Shown: in pieces, positions 47,173-56,107 of the stretch
Numbering within the stretch: position 1 is the first letter of the stretch
Layout: every line of letters starts with the position of its first letter
Source of the DNA: Companilactobacillus versmoldensis DSM 14857 = KCTC 3814
Lineage (GTDB): Bacteria; Bacillota; Bacilli; Lactobacillales; Lactobacillaceae
Assembly (NCBI RefSeq): GCF_001434295.1
Contig: NZ_AZFA01000004.1
Location: 1 to 64,000 of the forward strand
DNA: 64,000 bases
Direction of reading: 5' to 3'
The notes under the pieces: model-generated
Told to the model about the DNA's origin: nothing
Databases searched by the model: none
What the model saw: only the letters and a program-made list of their open reading frames with translations
Position numbers and translations under genes: made by a program

Positions 47173-47904
47173 ATGAAAGTTATCGTAACAAAAAATAATG
47201 AGGATGCTAGCAAGAAAGCATTCGAATTGATCAAAGAAGAAATGAATAATGGCGCAAAGGTACTTGGCCTTGCAACCGGAAGTACACCAATCCCAATGTA
47301 TCAAGATATGGTTAATAGTGATATCGATTTCTCAAACATGACATCAGTTAATCTTGACGAATACGTTGGTTTGGCTCCTGATGATCCCCAAAGTTACCAT
47401 CACTTTATGCAAGTAAACTTGTTTGATAAGAAGCCATTTGCTAAGACCTACGTTCCTGACGGTCTAGCAACTGACGCCGAAGCTGAAACAAGCAGATATA
47501 ACAAAGTTATCGCTGACAACCCAATCGATCTTCAGATTCTTGGTTTAGGCCGCAATGGTCACATTGGTTTCAATGAACCAGGTTCTCCTTTTGATTCCGA
47601 AACTAGAAAAGTTCCTTTGACAGAATCAACTATTGAAGCAAATGCCCGCTTCTTCGACAACGAAAATGACGTTCCCAAATTTGCTTACTCAATGGGAATC
47701 GGTTCGATCCTCAAGAGTAAAAAAATCATCCTGATGGCCTTTGGTTCAGCTAAGGCTGATGCCATTAAAGCTATGATCGAAGGACCCGCAACTCCTGATT
47801 GCCCAGCTTCAGCTCTACAAAACAAAGATAATGTAACCATCATCCTTGATACCGAAGCTGCAAGTAAATTGGCAGATTCAGCTAAAATTGAAAAAACTGC
47901 TTAA
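47173..47904 (+). CDS. nagB: glucosamine-6-phosphate deaminase
   Basis: This 243-residue enzyme has the conserved [39 protein letters not shown] with the catalytic Asp, and [18 protein letters not shown]. It converts glucosamine-6-phosphate to fructose-6-phosphate and ammonia, the reverse in carbon flow of GlmS encoded 12 kb away. GAAAGGAG precedes the ATG. It is monocistronic with a strong promoter and terminator, and without nagA alongside. Confidence 0.95.
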   Translation: MKVIVTKNNEDASKKAFELIKEEMNNGAKVLGLATGSTPIPMYQDMVNSDIDFSNMTSVNLDEYVGLAPDDPQSYHHFMQVNLFDKKPFAKTYVPDGLATDAEAETSRYNKVIADNPIDLQILGLGRNGHIGFNEPGSPFDSETRKVPLTESTIEANARFFDNENDVPKFAYSMGIGSILKSKKIILMAFGSAKADAIKAMIEGPATPDCPASALQNKDNVTIILDTEAASKLADSAKIEKTA

Positions 47905-47953
47905 ATATTTGATCCGTTGAGTTAAATTCAATGGATTCTTACTTCCATAAGCC

Positions 47954-47994
47954 AAATACGCCTGACCAATTTCAATGGTCAGGCGTATTTTTTT
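47954..47994 (+). terminator. nagB terminator
   Basis: AATACGCCTGACCA pairs with TGGTCAGGCGTATT, followed by T-run; usable in both directions. Confidence 0.9.
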
Positions 47995-48095
47995 ACCCTT
48001 CAATGTTTTTGATAGCTGAAAATTATTTTTTTGTTTGAGATGCACCAATCAAAAGTAACGATAATTGTTCATTACCACCACCTTATTTAAACCTT

Positions 48096-48203
48096 TTAAT
48101 GTGTTAATTTATCTAACAATTTCTTTCCACCAAAGAAAATAAGTGCACCTAAAATACTGGTATATAAAGTAAATTTAAACATGAACTTCAAAAATTTTTT
48201 CAT
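48096..48203 (-). CDS. 35-residue single-membrane-helix small protein after the oleate hydratase gene
   Basis: The ATG at 48203 follows GGAGGAGAATATT, a strong ribosome binding site, and lies 20 bases after the oleate hydratase stop, so it is very probably the second gene of that operon. The peptide begins MKKFLKFMFKFTLYTSIL, has one hydrophobic segment (about 10-25) and basic ends (GGKKLLDKLTH). I do not recognise it. It could help the hydratase associate with the membrane, or be an unrelated membrane microprotein. Confidence 0.6.
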   Translation of the reverse strand: MKKFLKFMFKFTLYTSILGALIFFGGKKLLDKLTH

Positions 48204-48222
48204 AATATTCTCCTCCATGATT

Positions 48223-49899
48223 TTAACGGAACATTGTTTTGGCGGCTTTGGCCATGATCTTAGGATCCTTTTCGTAATGATGCATTGGCGTCAATTCAGT
48301 CAGTGGAATGCCTAGCAATGTATAAACTGCAGTTTGTGCAGCTCTAAATGAATATTGTTCTGTAAAGACCATATCAAATGGCATTTCACAGAACTGACTG
48401 ATAAAGGCCAAATTTTTACTATGTTTTGGCACTACGGCTGGACGATCTCCAACTGCTCTTTGGTTGAACAAAGCACTGGCATAAGGCATATAGCATGGAA
48501 TGACATTGACAATGCTCTTCATGATCTCGTCATGGTGATTAGCAATATTATCCTTAGCTGGATCGACTGAAGCCAATTGACCTAAGAATTCTTCCAAAAC
48601 TTCCTCACCAGTCATTTCAATCACTGGTTTTTGAACGAAATCACCATTGCGACGTGGATACATAAAGTAGCCCCAACAAACAGTCTCATTTGGTTTTTGT
48701 GCATGAAAGTGTGGCTGATGATGAACAACTAACGACATCAACGGCGTACTATCGATCCATGTGTTCAGCGCATTACCTGGTGCTTGTTGAGTGATACGGG
48801 CAACTTGATTCAACAAATAATGATTGTTAGTCGTAATAGTGAAACTGAACCATTCACTTTGTGAACGATCATCAAAGAATTTATCAGGGTTACCTAATGA
48901 ATAAAACTTATTGGCAGCTTTCTTCCACAACATTGCACTTGGAGCATATTCCATGTTCTCTTTGATAGGCGTATTGAAATCGCCAATCGAGGAACTATCA
49001 GTGATCGAACCATTAGTATCAAACACTAAATCATTTTCGTCGATCCTTATCTCGCCAACTTTATTGTCGTTGTCGACTTCCTCGTACTTCAAGCCTGTAA
49101 CGATAATATCGTCCTGCAAAGGTGTTTCTTTAAACTCTAAATCCGTTACCTTACGGTTATTGATGAAAGTTACACCGCGGTCTTCAAGATATTTACGCAT
49201 AGGTAAGATAATACTTTCATATTGATTGTATGGGGTTCTTGTCACACCTTCCAACGTATTGATCCGCGTGAACTCCAAAATCATCCTATTCATGTAACGA
49301 CGTAATTCCATCGCCGAACTAGAACGCTTGAAGGCAAATGTTGTCTGCCACATATGCCAAAAGTTAGTATTCCAAAAATGTGGTGAGCTCTTGAACCATT
49401 CAGCAATACTAATATTATTCAATTTCTCTTCATCTTTTTCAGGCATCAACATCAATTTCGAAAGAAGTGCCCGCTCACGGTTATTGAACTGCATGTGGCG
49501 ATAATTATTGCGTCCTGGATTGATTCGTGGACCATTGCGGTCGATCAAGCGACCAACATCATGAGTTGGATGAGCATGATCAAAATTTAAAATATCATCT
49601 GTCACAGTTTGACCCTTATGATCTAGTGATGGGACTGATCTTAAAAGATCCCACAAATTTTCGTAGGTTTCTTCATTCAACATCCGACCACCCTTAGCCA
49701 AAAATCCTTTCGTATTCGATAAAGCTTGGTTACTATATTCGTCTTGATATTCTGATACAGCAGCACCATCGTTTGCACCATGCTTTTCAAGACCCATCAT
49801 AGTGATCTGATTGCCCTTAAAACCACCATCACGGATCAAATAGATCCCTGCAGCCAAGTTACCAATTCCGGTACCTATCATATATGCTTTACGTGTCAA
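48223..49899 (-). CDS. ohyA: oleate hydratase (MCRA family)
   Basis: This FAD-dependent fatty acid hydratase adds water to the cis-9 double bond of oleic or linoleic acid, giving 10-hydroxy acids, which detoxifies unsaturated fatty acids. The N-terminus has the Rossmann motif MIGTGIGNLAAGIYLIRDGG and the flavin-loop region LEKHGANDGAAV. Later segments such as WMWQTTFAFKRSSSAMELRRYM-like text (residues near 190) are family hallmarks. I place the start at the TTG at 49899, nine bases after GGGAG; the frame also opens at TTG 49920, but that overlaps the ribosome binding site. The protein of about 558 residues is slightly shorter than many homologues. Confidence 0.88.
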   Translation of the reverse strand: MTRKAYMIGTGIGNLAAGIYLIRDGGFKGNQITMMGLEKHGANDGAAVSEYQDEYSNQALSNTKGFLAKGGRMLNEETYENLWDLLRSVPSLDHKGQTVTDDILNFDHAHPTHDVGRLIDRNGPRINPGRNNYRHMQFNNRERALLSKLMLMPEKDEEKLNNISIAEWFKSSPHFWNTNFWHMWQTTFAFKRSSSAMELRRYMNRMILEFTRINTLEGVTRTPYNQYESIILPMRKYLEDRGVTFINNRKVTDLEFKETPLQDDIIVTGLKYEEVDNDNKVGEIRIDENDLVFDTNGSITDSSSIGDFNTPIKENMEYAPSAMLWKKAANKFYSLGNPDKFFDDRSQSEWFSFTITTNNHYLLNQVARITQQAPGNALNTWIDSTPLMSLVVHHQPHFHAQKPNETVCWGYFMYPRRNGDFVQKPVIEMTGEEVLEEFLGQLASVDPAKDNIANHHDEIMKSIVNVIPCYMPYASALFNQRAVGDRPAVVPKHSKNLAFISQFCEMPFDMVFTEQYSFRAAQTAVYTLLGIPLTELTPMHHYEKDPKIMAKAAKTMFR

Positions 49900-50127
49900 T
49901 ATAGAACACTCCCTTTCCAATACCTCTTAACATCTTAAATATATCTACTTTTGCTCTCCGTGTAAAGGCTTTCATATTTAATTATATTAATAAGTAAATA
50001 AAAAGTATTATATTTTTTGATATTTGACATTTGCGATAATTTCAAAAGATTGTCGCATGCAACACTACCGACCGATGTCTGAAGTTATGATATTTCAATT
50101 TAAAGATTAAATTTATTCAATAATGCT

Positions 50128-50166
50128 ATCAAAAAAGGACATGTTCAAAAACATGTCCTTTTTTGA
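50128..50166 (-). terminator. ackA terminator
   Basis: AAAAAAGGACATGTT pairs with AACATGTCCTTTTTT around CAAA. It is a near-perfect bidirectional hairpin. Confidence 0.9.
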
Positions 50167-50168
50167 AA

Positions 50169-51356
50169 TTATTTAGTTAATCTTAAAACATCGCGTACAA
50201 TCATTAATTCTTCATCTGTTGGTACAACTAGAACGTCGACCTTAGAATCATCAGAACTGATTTTACGAAGTCCCTTGCCATTTTCATTGGCATCTTTATC
50301 CAATTTGACACCCATATAAGCGAATTGTTTCATAACTAATTCACGAATCCATGAGTTAGCTTCACCCATACCGGCAGTAAAGAGCATGACGTCGACACCA
50401 TTCATCAAAGCAATGTATGATCCAACATATTTTACGATCCGGTTAACAAAGATTTCAATTGCAAGCTCGGAGCGTTTGTTCTCATCCTTTGTAGCAATGA
50501 TATCACGCATGTCAGGTGACACACCTGAAATACCTAACAGACCTGATTTTTCATTCAAGATATTGATCATATCTTGAGGATCAGATAACTTAAGTTTTTC
50601 CATCAAATAAGCGAATAGTGATGGGTCAATATCACCTGAACGTGTACTCATAGTGATACCAGAAATTGGTGAAAAGCCCATGGAGATATCCTTTGACTTG
50701 CCATCTTCGATAGCATCAATTGAGGCTCCACTACCTAAATGCATTGAGATCAACTTCAAGTCTTCAAATGGCTTGCCGAGAAATTCAGCTGCTCGTGCCG
50801 AAACATACTTGTGACTTGTTCCGTGAGCACCAAATTTACGAACGCCATACTTTTCATAATATTCATAAGGGATACTGTAAAGATAGTTGACTGGATCCAT
50901 TGTTTGATGGAAAGAAGTATCAAATACAGCAACTTGTGGTACGTCTGGCAAGATATCTTGGAAGGCCTCGATGCCGTATGCTTGACCAGGATTATGTAGC
51001 GGAGCAAATTCAGCTAGGTCCTTGATCTGTTGAAGGACTTTTGGAGTTACGACGGCTGAATCTTTAAAGATATTACCACCAGCAACTACTCGGTGACCAA
51101 CACCAGTTATCTCTGAATAATCTTTGATGATGCCAAGTTTTAGAAGTGTCTTCAACATTTTAGTAACAGCAGTCTTGTGATCAGGAATATCACCTGTTTC
51201 ACTAGTTTTTTCGCCGTTATATTTAACTTTAAAAATTGAATCTGATAAACCGAGACGGTCGACCATTCCTGATGCGATCACGTTTTCATCGGGAATCGAA
51301 TACAATTTCCATTTCAAGGTAGAACTACCTGAATTTACTGCAATAACCTTTGTCAT
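50169..51356 (-). CDS. ackA: acetate kinase
   Basis: This 395-residue enzyme starts with VIAVNSGSSTLKWKLY, the phosphate-binding loop of acetokinases, and has VGHRVVAGG, VFDTSFHQTM, KFGAHGTSHKYVSARA, HLGSGASI and SMGFSPISGITMSTRSGDIDPS. It makes ATP from acetyl phosphate. It lies eight bases after the methyltransferase gene, the usual arrangement at the end of comG operons in lactobacilli, so part of its mRNA may come from that operon. Confidence 0.95.
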   Translation of the reverse strand: MTKVIAVNSGSSTLKWKLYSIPDENVIASGMVDRLGLSDSIFKVKYNGEKTSETGDIPDHKTAVTKMLKTLLKLGIIKDYSEITGVGHRVVAGGNIFKDSAVVTPKVLQQIKDLAEFAPLHNPGQAYGIEAFQDILPDVPQVAVFDTSFHQTMDPVNYLYSIPYEYYEKYGVRKFGAHGTSHKYVSARAAEFLGKPFEDLKLISMHLGSGASIDAIEDGKSKDISMGFSPISGITMSTRSGDIDPSLFAYLMEKLKLSDPQDMINILNEKSGLLGISGVSPDMRDIIATKDENKRSELAIEIFVNRIVKYVGSYIALMNGVDVMLFTAGMGEANSWIRELVMKQFAYMGVKLDKDANENGKGLRKISSDDSKVDVLVVPTDEELMIVRDVLRLTK

Positions 51357-51364
51357 CTTTACAC

Positions 51365-52384
51365 CTATCCTTTGAAGTTAGTCTTTGCCCAATCTTGGAC
51401 TTGATTTCTAAAGTTCTCAAAATCCTTCACATTTTCCGTTTCAGGAATTGTTCCCATTAAGACATTACCTGCCTGTTGAGCTGTTCCACCATGCTTTTGT
51501 AAAACAACGATTGCCTTTTGCGCTTCCTTTGAAGCAAACAAATTCGATGGTAGATCCAGGACAGCTTGTAAGTATACGTTCGAAACCATCCATTCGGATA
51601 ATTTCTTTGCCTGATCAGTTTGGAAAATAGCTGACGGAACGATGAACATCCCAATGCCACCGTCATTCAAATTGTTCATCGTTTGTTCAATCAACAAGTG
51701 ATGTGCGTATGAATGACCCTCCTCAGCCTTTGTTTTAAATTTAGCCGCATTATCGTCAACTGGATAATAGCCAACTGGTAGATCGGCTAAAGCAAGATTG
51801 ATATCCGTCACATCCCACTCAGCGATGGCATCCTGATGATATGCATCTAAGTTTAAATTCATTACTTCTGAGAAAGCCTTAGCTAAGCCGATCAAGGTCT
51901 CATCATTATCAATCCCAGCAGCGTTGATATCGAAATCACCTGCTAAATTCATTTGTTCGATGAATTCAATCAACAAATTACCAGTCCCAATCGTTGGGTC
52001 GATCATGTTGATATTTTTGACCTTCATAGCTTTAAAAATCTCAAAAGCCACCAAACTACTCAACAATCCGATCGTATCGGGTGTCATTAATTTATTGACC
52101 TCAGCATTATCAAGACGTTGAGCTTGAATGATATTAACTGTGATAGCTTGCTTATGTTGAACTTCCGAAAGCTTGATAGCTTTAATTTGTTCGTAAAGTT
52201 TATCTAGTTTAGTAACGGTCTCTTGATCAGGAGCACCATTTTCAACATAAACCTTCCCATCAGCAAGATTTGTTAATGTCTCAGCTAGAGCATCAACGTA
52301 TGTACTACTTAATGCTTGCTTGAGAATCTTTGAAGCATTACTCAATAAATCAAAGTAATTTTGCAATTCATTATCTTCTGCCAT
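51365..52384 (-). CDS. YtxK-like class I SAM-dependent methyltransferase
   Basis: This 339-residue protein resembles N6-adenine DNA methylases: a helical N-terminal region, the SAM-binding motif MIDPTIGTGNLLIEF and the catalytic-loop counterpart DLPVGYYP in place of the usual NPPF/Y. That change is typical of the YtxK group next to comG genes; the target is unknown. I chose the ATG at 52384, after AAAGAGG, over 52402. It sits between comGG and ackA. Confidence 0.82.
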   Translation of the reverse strand: MAEDNELQNYFDLLSNASKILKQALSSTYVDALAETLTNLADGKVYVENGAPDQETVTKLDKLYEQIKAIKLSEVQHKQAITVNIIQAQRLDNAEVNKLMTPDTIGLLSSLVAFEIFKAMKVKNINMIDPTIGTGNLLIEFIEQMNLAGDFDINAAGIDNDETLIGLAKAFSEVMNLNLDAYHQDAIAEWDVTDINLALADLPVGYYPVDDNAAKFKTKAEEGHSYAHHLLIEQTMNNLNDGGIGMFIVPSAIFQTDQAKKLSEWMVSNVYLQAVLDLPSNLFASKEAQKAIVVLQKHGGTAQQAGNVLMGTIPETENVKDFENFRNQVQDWAKTNFKG

Positions 52385-52438
52385 TAAAAAACCTCTTTGC
52401 ACATGATATTAAAATTTTAACGTTGATTAAGACTTTCT

Positions 52439-52651
52439 TCAAGCGTTTTCACGTTCAGAAAACTTAATTGTCATATTTTGTGGATTTAGGGTCCTGATCT
52501 CTTGACGGTATTTTTGATCCAATAACCGATATGCCTCCAGGTTTCTTTGGTAAACCTGACTGAGAAACAAAATCGTCATCATGGCTAACGTGAATATCAG
52601 GAGCGTGTTGATCAAGACTGTGGCTGGTTGTTTGTTTAAAAATGATCCCAT
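52439..52651 (-). CDS. comGG: ComGG-like minor component of the competence pseudopilus
   Basis: This 70-residue protein has one N-terminal membrane helix (about 10-32) and a short basic tail. The ATG follows ACGGAGATG. It is assigned by position as last gene of the comG operon; the sequence is poorly conserved. It lies almost entirely inside an open extension of the comGF frame. Confidence 0.6.
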   Translation of the reverse strand: MGSFLNKQPATVLINTLLIFTLAMMTILFLSQVYQRNLEAYRLLDQKYRQEIRTLNPQNMTIKFSERENA

Positions 52652-53102
52652 GGATATACATCTCCGTTGTCAGATTATCACTGTCACAAATCGTGATAAG
52701 CAATAGATTTTTGATTCTTTTGAAACTGACTTTTTGAACGTCATTCAAGATAGGTTCAAATCCACCGTTCGCATCATAAAGACGTAAAAATTGGCGATCA
52801 GACCATCGCTGGTCGACCGCCAATTTTTTATAATGCCAGACTTGCTCAGTCGAATTATATCTTTTAAAAGACAACTGATGAGTTTCAAGATCAATTTCAT
52901 CGATTATCTGGTCTTTAAAATAATCAGATAGTTTCCTTTGAGTGATCTGCTGTCGGAGTTCACTGGCATGATCCAGCCTTGGTACTGTTCGTAAAATCAG
53001 AATTGCATCGTGCAAAATATTGATAGTCATAATTGAAATCATCAAAGCAATCAGGGCCTCGGCTAATAAAAATCCAGGCCTCTTTTTACCAGCTGACTTC
53101 AT
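52464..53102 (-). CDS. comGF: ComGF-like minor pseudopilin
   Basis: The start at 53102 (MKSAGKKRPGFLLAEALIAL) follows GGAGAAAAATATT and gives a type IV prepilin-like N-terminus with cleavage before PGFLLAEAL-type residues. The conserved core (QLSFKRYNSTEQVWHYKK, VQKVSFKRIKNLLLITI) ends near residue 150. The frame then stays open for about 60 more codons across comGG, giving 212 residues, long for the family. The tail DQHAPDIHVSHDDD looks unlike the core and may come from loss of the normal stop. Confidence 0.75.
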   Translation of the reverse strand: MKSAGKKRPGFLLAEALIALMISIMTINILHDAILILRTVPRLDHASELRQQITQRKLSDYFKDQIIDEIDLETHQLSFKRYNSTEQVWHYKKLAVDQRWSDRQFLRLYDANGGFEPILNDVQKVSFKRIKNLLLITICDSDNLTTEMYIHGIIFKQTTSHSLDQHAPDIHVSHDDDFVSQSGLPKKPGGISVIGSKIPSRDQDPKSTKYDN

Positions 53103-53364
53103 AATATTTTTCTCCTTTGACCGACACAAAATGTTTTCCAGAAACAACCCGAAATTTTTTGCCATGAATAATGACTTGCATCGGCATTTGTTGGTCGGTC
53201 ATTTTATCGAGCATCAGTCCATGAGCTATAGTTTGTTCTTCCAGAGCATTCAGCCTTTTGATTGCCAACGTTATAGTCGCTGACAAGGTACTAATGATCA
53301 AAAGTGCTATAACCATGGAAATCAATGCCTCAGTCAATAGAAACCCCCGTCGTTTACTTAACAA
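53086..53364 (-). CDS. comGE: ComGE-like minor pseudopilin
   Basis: This 92-residue protein begins MLSKRRGFLLTEALISMVIA, a class III prepilin signal with cleavage after the Gly and the conserved Glu+5. It overlaps comGD by 11 bases and comGF by 17. Assignment within the minor pseudopilins is by gene order. Confidence 0.75.
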   Translation of the reverse strand: MLSKRRGFLLTEALISMVIALLIISTLSATITLAIKRLNALEEQTIAHGLMLDKMTDQQMPMQVIIHGKKFRVVSGKHFVSVKGEKYYEVSW

Positions 53365-53776
53365 ATAGGACCTCCCAATTCATTTGAATCGTATAATGAC
53401 GCAAAAGCTTTTTATTATGAGAATAAAAGTTAATGCTCGCTGGCTTTATCGGAAGTTCATGATCGATCCTAATTGATTTTGGGGCAGCTTTGATCGATCT
53501 TGGAAAACGAGTAAATAAATATTTGCTAGGGGTGATAATCGTCATCCTGTCCTCTTTGAGCACCAATGTAAATGATTCCTGCTGCAGATAACTCATATTT
53601 AATAAATTGTGCCAATTAGATTCAAAATTTTGAAAGAAGAGTCTTTCTTCAGTTTGTTGTCGATAAAGATTTATCTGAGTCGTTGTGAACAACAACAATC
53701 CAGATACCACGAACAAAGTCAGGACAGTTTCAATGAGCGTGAAAGCTTTGCGACGTCTCGACCAAACAATTATCAT
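53354..53776 (-). CDS. comGD: ComGD-like minor pseudopilin
   Basis: This 140-residue protein has the prepilin signal RRRKAFTLIETVLTLFVVSG, in which Ala replaces the usual Gly before Phe. A 20-residue hydrophobic helix and a short globular part follow. It overlaps comGC by four bases. It is probably processed by ComC. Confidence 0.8.
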   Translation of the reverse strand: MIIVWSRRRKAFTLIETVLTLFVVSGLLLFTTTQINLYRQQTEERLFFQNFESNWHNLLNMSYLQQESFTLVLKEDRMTIITPSKYLFTRFPRSIKAAPKSIRIDHELPIKPASINFYSHNKKLLRHYTIQMNWEVLFVK

Positions 53777-54057
53777 TTTTCAACGATACCGTTTTTTATT
53801 TTCAAATGATATTTATCAAATTTCTCCTTTTGGGTAGCAGTTAAAGATTCTTTTAAGTCGGCGACATTAATGATTTTCTGAGGATCATCTTCCAAATCTA
53901 CTTGATTCTGAACCACTTCGATAAAAGCCTCTTTAGATTTCTCCTCGGCTTTTTGTTTTTGTTGTGCTAAATTCGGAACGATCAACAATAATAGCAATGA
54001 AATGATAAACATCACGATGACCATTTCAATCAGGGTGAACCCTTTACGTTTTTGCAT
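53773..54057 (-). CDS. comGC: ComGC major competence pseudopilin
   Basis: This 94-residue protein has the canonical prepilin start MQKRKGFTLIEMVIVMFIIS with ComC cleavage between Gly and Phe, a hydrophobic helix (about 8-30) and a charged C-terminal domain. It forms the pilus that brings DNA through the wall in natural transformation. It starts two bases after the comGB stop. Confidence 0.9.
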   Translation of the reverse strand: MQKRKGFTLIEMVIVMFIISLLLLLIVPNLAQQKQKAEEKSKEAFIEVVQNQVDLEDDPQKIINVADLKESLTATQKEKFDKYHLKIKNGIVEK

Positions 54058-54059
54058 AC

Positions 54060-55097
54060 TTAATTCAATCCCTTCATCATAGTTGACACTGGTAACAAAA
54101 TCATTAAATAAGCAAATAAAATTACCAAGGCAATGAAACCAAACAAGACCGGTTGAACTAGTCTTAACATCTTCTTAATGGCATTTTGAGTCGACTGATA
54201 CTTTAATTCTGATAAAATCATTAAATCGTTTGCCAATTCACTCGAACCACTCCCCATTGAAAATGCCATCTGTAATTCATTTGGTAACAGGCAGTCTTCT
54301 TGAATTATCTTGGTTAAAGAATTGCCCTTTTTCAAACCAATTAATAATTTCTCCGCTAAAACACTTTGAATCGAACCACTAGCAAAATTTTGATTATTCA
54401 AACAGATTTTCTTTAAGTCCATCCCTGAAGAAAACTGCATTCCAAATCCTTGCAGAACAGTGAACTGATAAAAATTGAGATAGCTTTGACCTAAAATTGG
54501 TAATTTGACCAAAAAACTGGCTCGCAAATATTCACTGACACTTCGTAAATAAAAAAAAACTCCAATGGAACCTAGAGCAATAATGATCATCAGTCCCAAA
54601 AAGATGCCCATGATCAAGTCCAATATATCGGTCTGGGAACCAACAGCAAGTTGCGGCAAAATATACAATTTCAAAGCAACGATCATTAACAATAAAAAAC
54701 TAATCACAAATACTGGATAGGCCAATAAATCCTTTAATTTTGACTGCTGTTTCACTTTCTCCTGCAAAATTTTTCCACACTGAATAACTGTCTTTTCCAA
54801 GCCTCCGTTACTTTGAGCAATAACTAACTGATTTTGGATGACTGTGGGTAATTGTAGATGTCGTAAGGACGTTGCAAGCATATATCCTGAACTTAAATCT
54901 TTGTAGATCAAACTGTAGAGTTTGTTTTGACTGTCTAAATACTGTAAACAGCGCATGGATTGATCGAGGGTGAAACCATTTTTGATCAATTTTCCGAGTA
55001 AAACTAAAAATTCTGCTTGTGAGCGACTGGATACTTTCTTATCCAAAAACAAATTCTTGATAGGTTTCTTCAGCGATGAGGCCATTCTCTCTAGCAT
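54060..55097 (-). CDS. comGB: ComGB membrane protein of the DNA-uptake pseudopilus
   Basis: This 345-residue GspF/PilC-type protein has two related halves, each with cytoplasmic helices and membrane segments (about 105-160 and 305-340), and the patterns KLIKNGFTLDQSM and FGMQFSSGMDLKKI. It anchors the assembly ATPase ComGA. It overlaps comGA by 59 bases; an alternative start at M5 would shorten the overlap slightly. Confidence 0.9.
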   Translation of the reverse strand: MLERMASSLKKPIKNLFLDKKVSSRSQAEFLVLLGKLIKNGFTLDQSMRCLQYLDSQNKLYSLIYKDLSSGYMLATSLRHLQLPTVIQNQLVIAQSNGGLEKTVIQCGKILQEKVKQQSKLKDLLAYPVFVISFLLLMIVALKLYILPQLAVGSQTDILDLIMGIFLGLMIIIALGSIGVFFYLRSVSEYLRASFLVKLPILGQSYLNFYQFTVLQGFGMQFSSGMDLKKICLNNQNFASGSIQSVLAEKLLIGLKKGNSLTKIIQEDCLLPNELQMAFSMGSGSSELANDLMILSELKYQSTQNAIKKMLRLVQPVLFGFIALVILFAYLMILLPVSTMMKGLN

Positions 55098-56007
55098 TAT
55101 TTAGCATATTTCTCCAATGATTATCTTTAAGTTTATTTTTTTGGTAATCAACGATATCTTCCTGAGTCAAAAAATCGGTAAATAATTCCAATTTTTCAGT
55201 CGCAGGAATCAATCTTTGATAAGAAATCAGATTGATCGCATTACTGATCTCAAATTCAGATACACCTAATTGCAGCAATCTTTGTAAAACTGAATATTTC
55301 GATCGACCATGAATAGTGGTAAATATCGTGTATCCGCATAAAGACGCCTGAATAGCTTGTTTGGCTGTTTGAGCGTCACGGATCTCCCCAATGATCAATA
55401 ATTCAGGGCGATGTCTAAGGCTGGTTTTGACTAGTTCTTCATAAGTCATGCCAGCTTCTGAATTGACTTGTAATTGCAAAAAATCTTCTTCGACGATTTC
55501 GATCGGATCTTCGATACACATGACCTTTTTTCGATGACCGATCTGCCTTGCTAATGAATACATTAAAGAGGTCTTACCTGAACCCATTGGACCACTAAAA
55601 ATCATCATTCCTTTTCGTTGGGCGATTGGTAACAGGTAATTCAATAAATCAATCTCGTGTTCGGTAAAATCACCTTGCGGATAGATCAATCTGATCACCA
55701 TTGATTCACGGTTTAGAAAATCACCGACCGATGAGATTCGCACATGAATTTGATTATTTTGATAACAATAGCAAAAAGAACCTTTTTGAGCACGTCTGCG
55801 CTCAGAGATATCTAAGCCACTATTGAATTTTAAGAAATTCATGATGGCAAAAGTTTCATCAAAATTCAATTCCGCTACCAAATAGCTGGTCAAACTATTT
55901 TTAGCTTCGATTTGATAGCAATTATTATGTGGAAGAAAATAAATATCTGAGATTCGATTTGCACATGCCTCGGTCAATAAATTATCTACCATTGTTTCTG
56001 CTGTCAT
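55039..56007 (-). CDS. comGA: ComGA assembly ATPase of the DNA-uptake pseudopilus
   Basis: This 322-residue GspE/PilB-family ATPase has the Walker A motif FSGPMGSGKTSLMY, the Asp box VMCIEDPIEIVEEDF, the Walker B motif LLIIGEIRDAQTAKQAIQASL and the His box FTTIHGRSKY. It powers pilus assembly for DNA uptake. AGGTGAAAA precedes the ATG. It is the first gene of a seven-gene overlapping operon, 100 bases after yebC and behind a terminator. A late-competence promoter box was not clearly visible. Confidence 0.92.
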   Translation of the reverse strand: MTAETMVDNLLTEACANRISDIYFLPHNNCYQIEAKNSLTSYLVAELNFDETFAIMNFLKFNSGLDISERRRAQKGSFCYCYQNNQIHVRISSVGDFLNRESMVIRLIYPQGDFTEHEIDLLNYLLPIAQRKGMMIFSGPMGSGKTSLMYSLARQIGHRKKVMCIEDPIEIVEEDFLQLQVNSEAGMTYEELVKTSLRHRPELLIIGEIRDAQTAKQAIQASLCGYTIFTTIHGRSKYSVLQRLLQLGVSEFEISNAINLISYQRLIPATEKLELFTDFLTQEDIVDYQKNKLKDNHWRNMLNNARENGLIAEETYQEFVFG

Positions 56008-56064
56008 TTTTCACCTACTTGATTTCAAATTACGTTAGAAAATCTGATAATTTTCAAAAAAAGG

Positions 56065-56098
56065 GCAAAAAAAAGAAACCGACAATATCGGTTTCTTA
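56065..56098 (-). terminator. yebC terminator upstream of comGA
   Basis: AAGAAACCGA-CAATA-TCGGTTTCTT, followed on the minus strand by eight T. Confidence 0.88.
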
Positions 56099-56107
56099 AT
56101 GAATCAA

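Noticed and set aside
48010-48075. Very short frame MNNYRYF with a G-rich ribosome binding site downstream of the 35-codon gene
   Set aside because: Seven codons are too few to support, and the neighbouring frame with LSLLLIGASQTKK has no start codon.
56010-56060. Late-competence promoter box before comGA
   Set aside because: I could not find a convincing match to known competence sigma-factor boxes; TAACGTAAT near 56020 is too weak.
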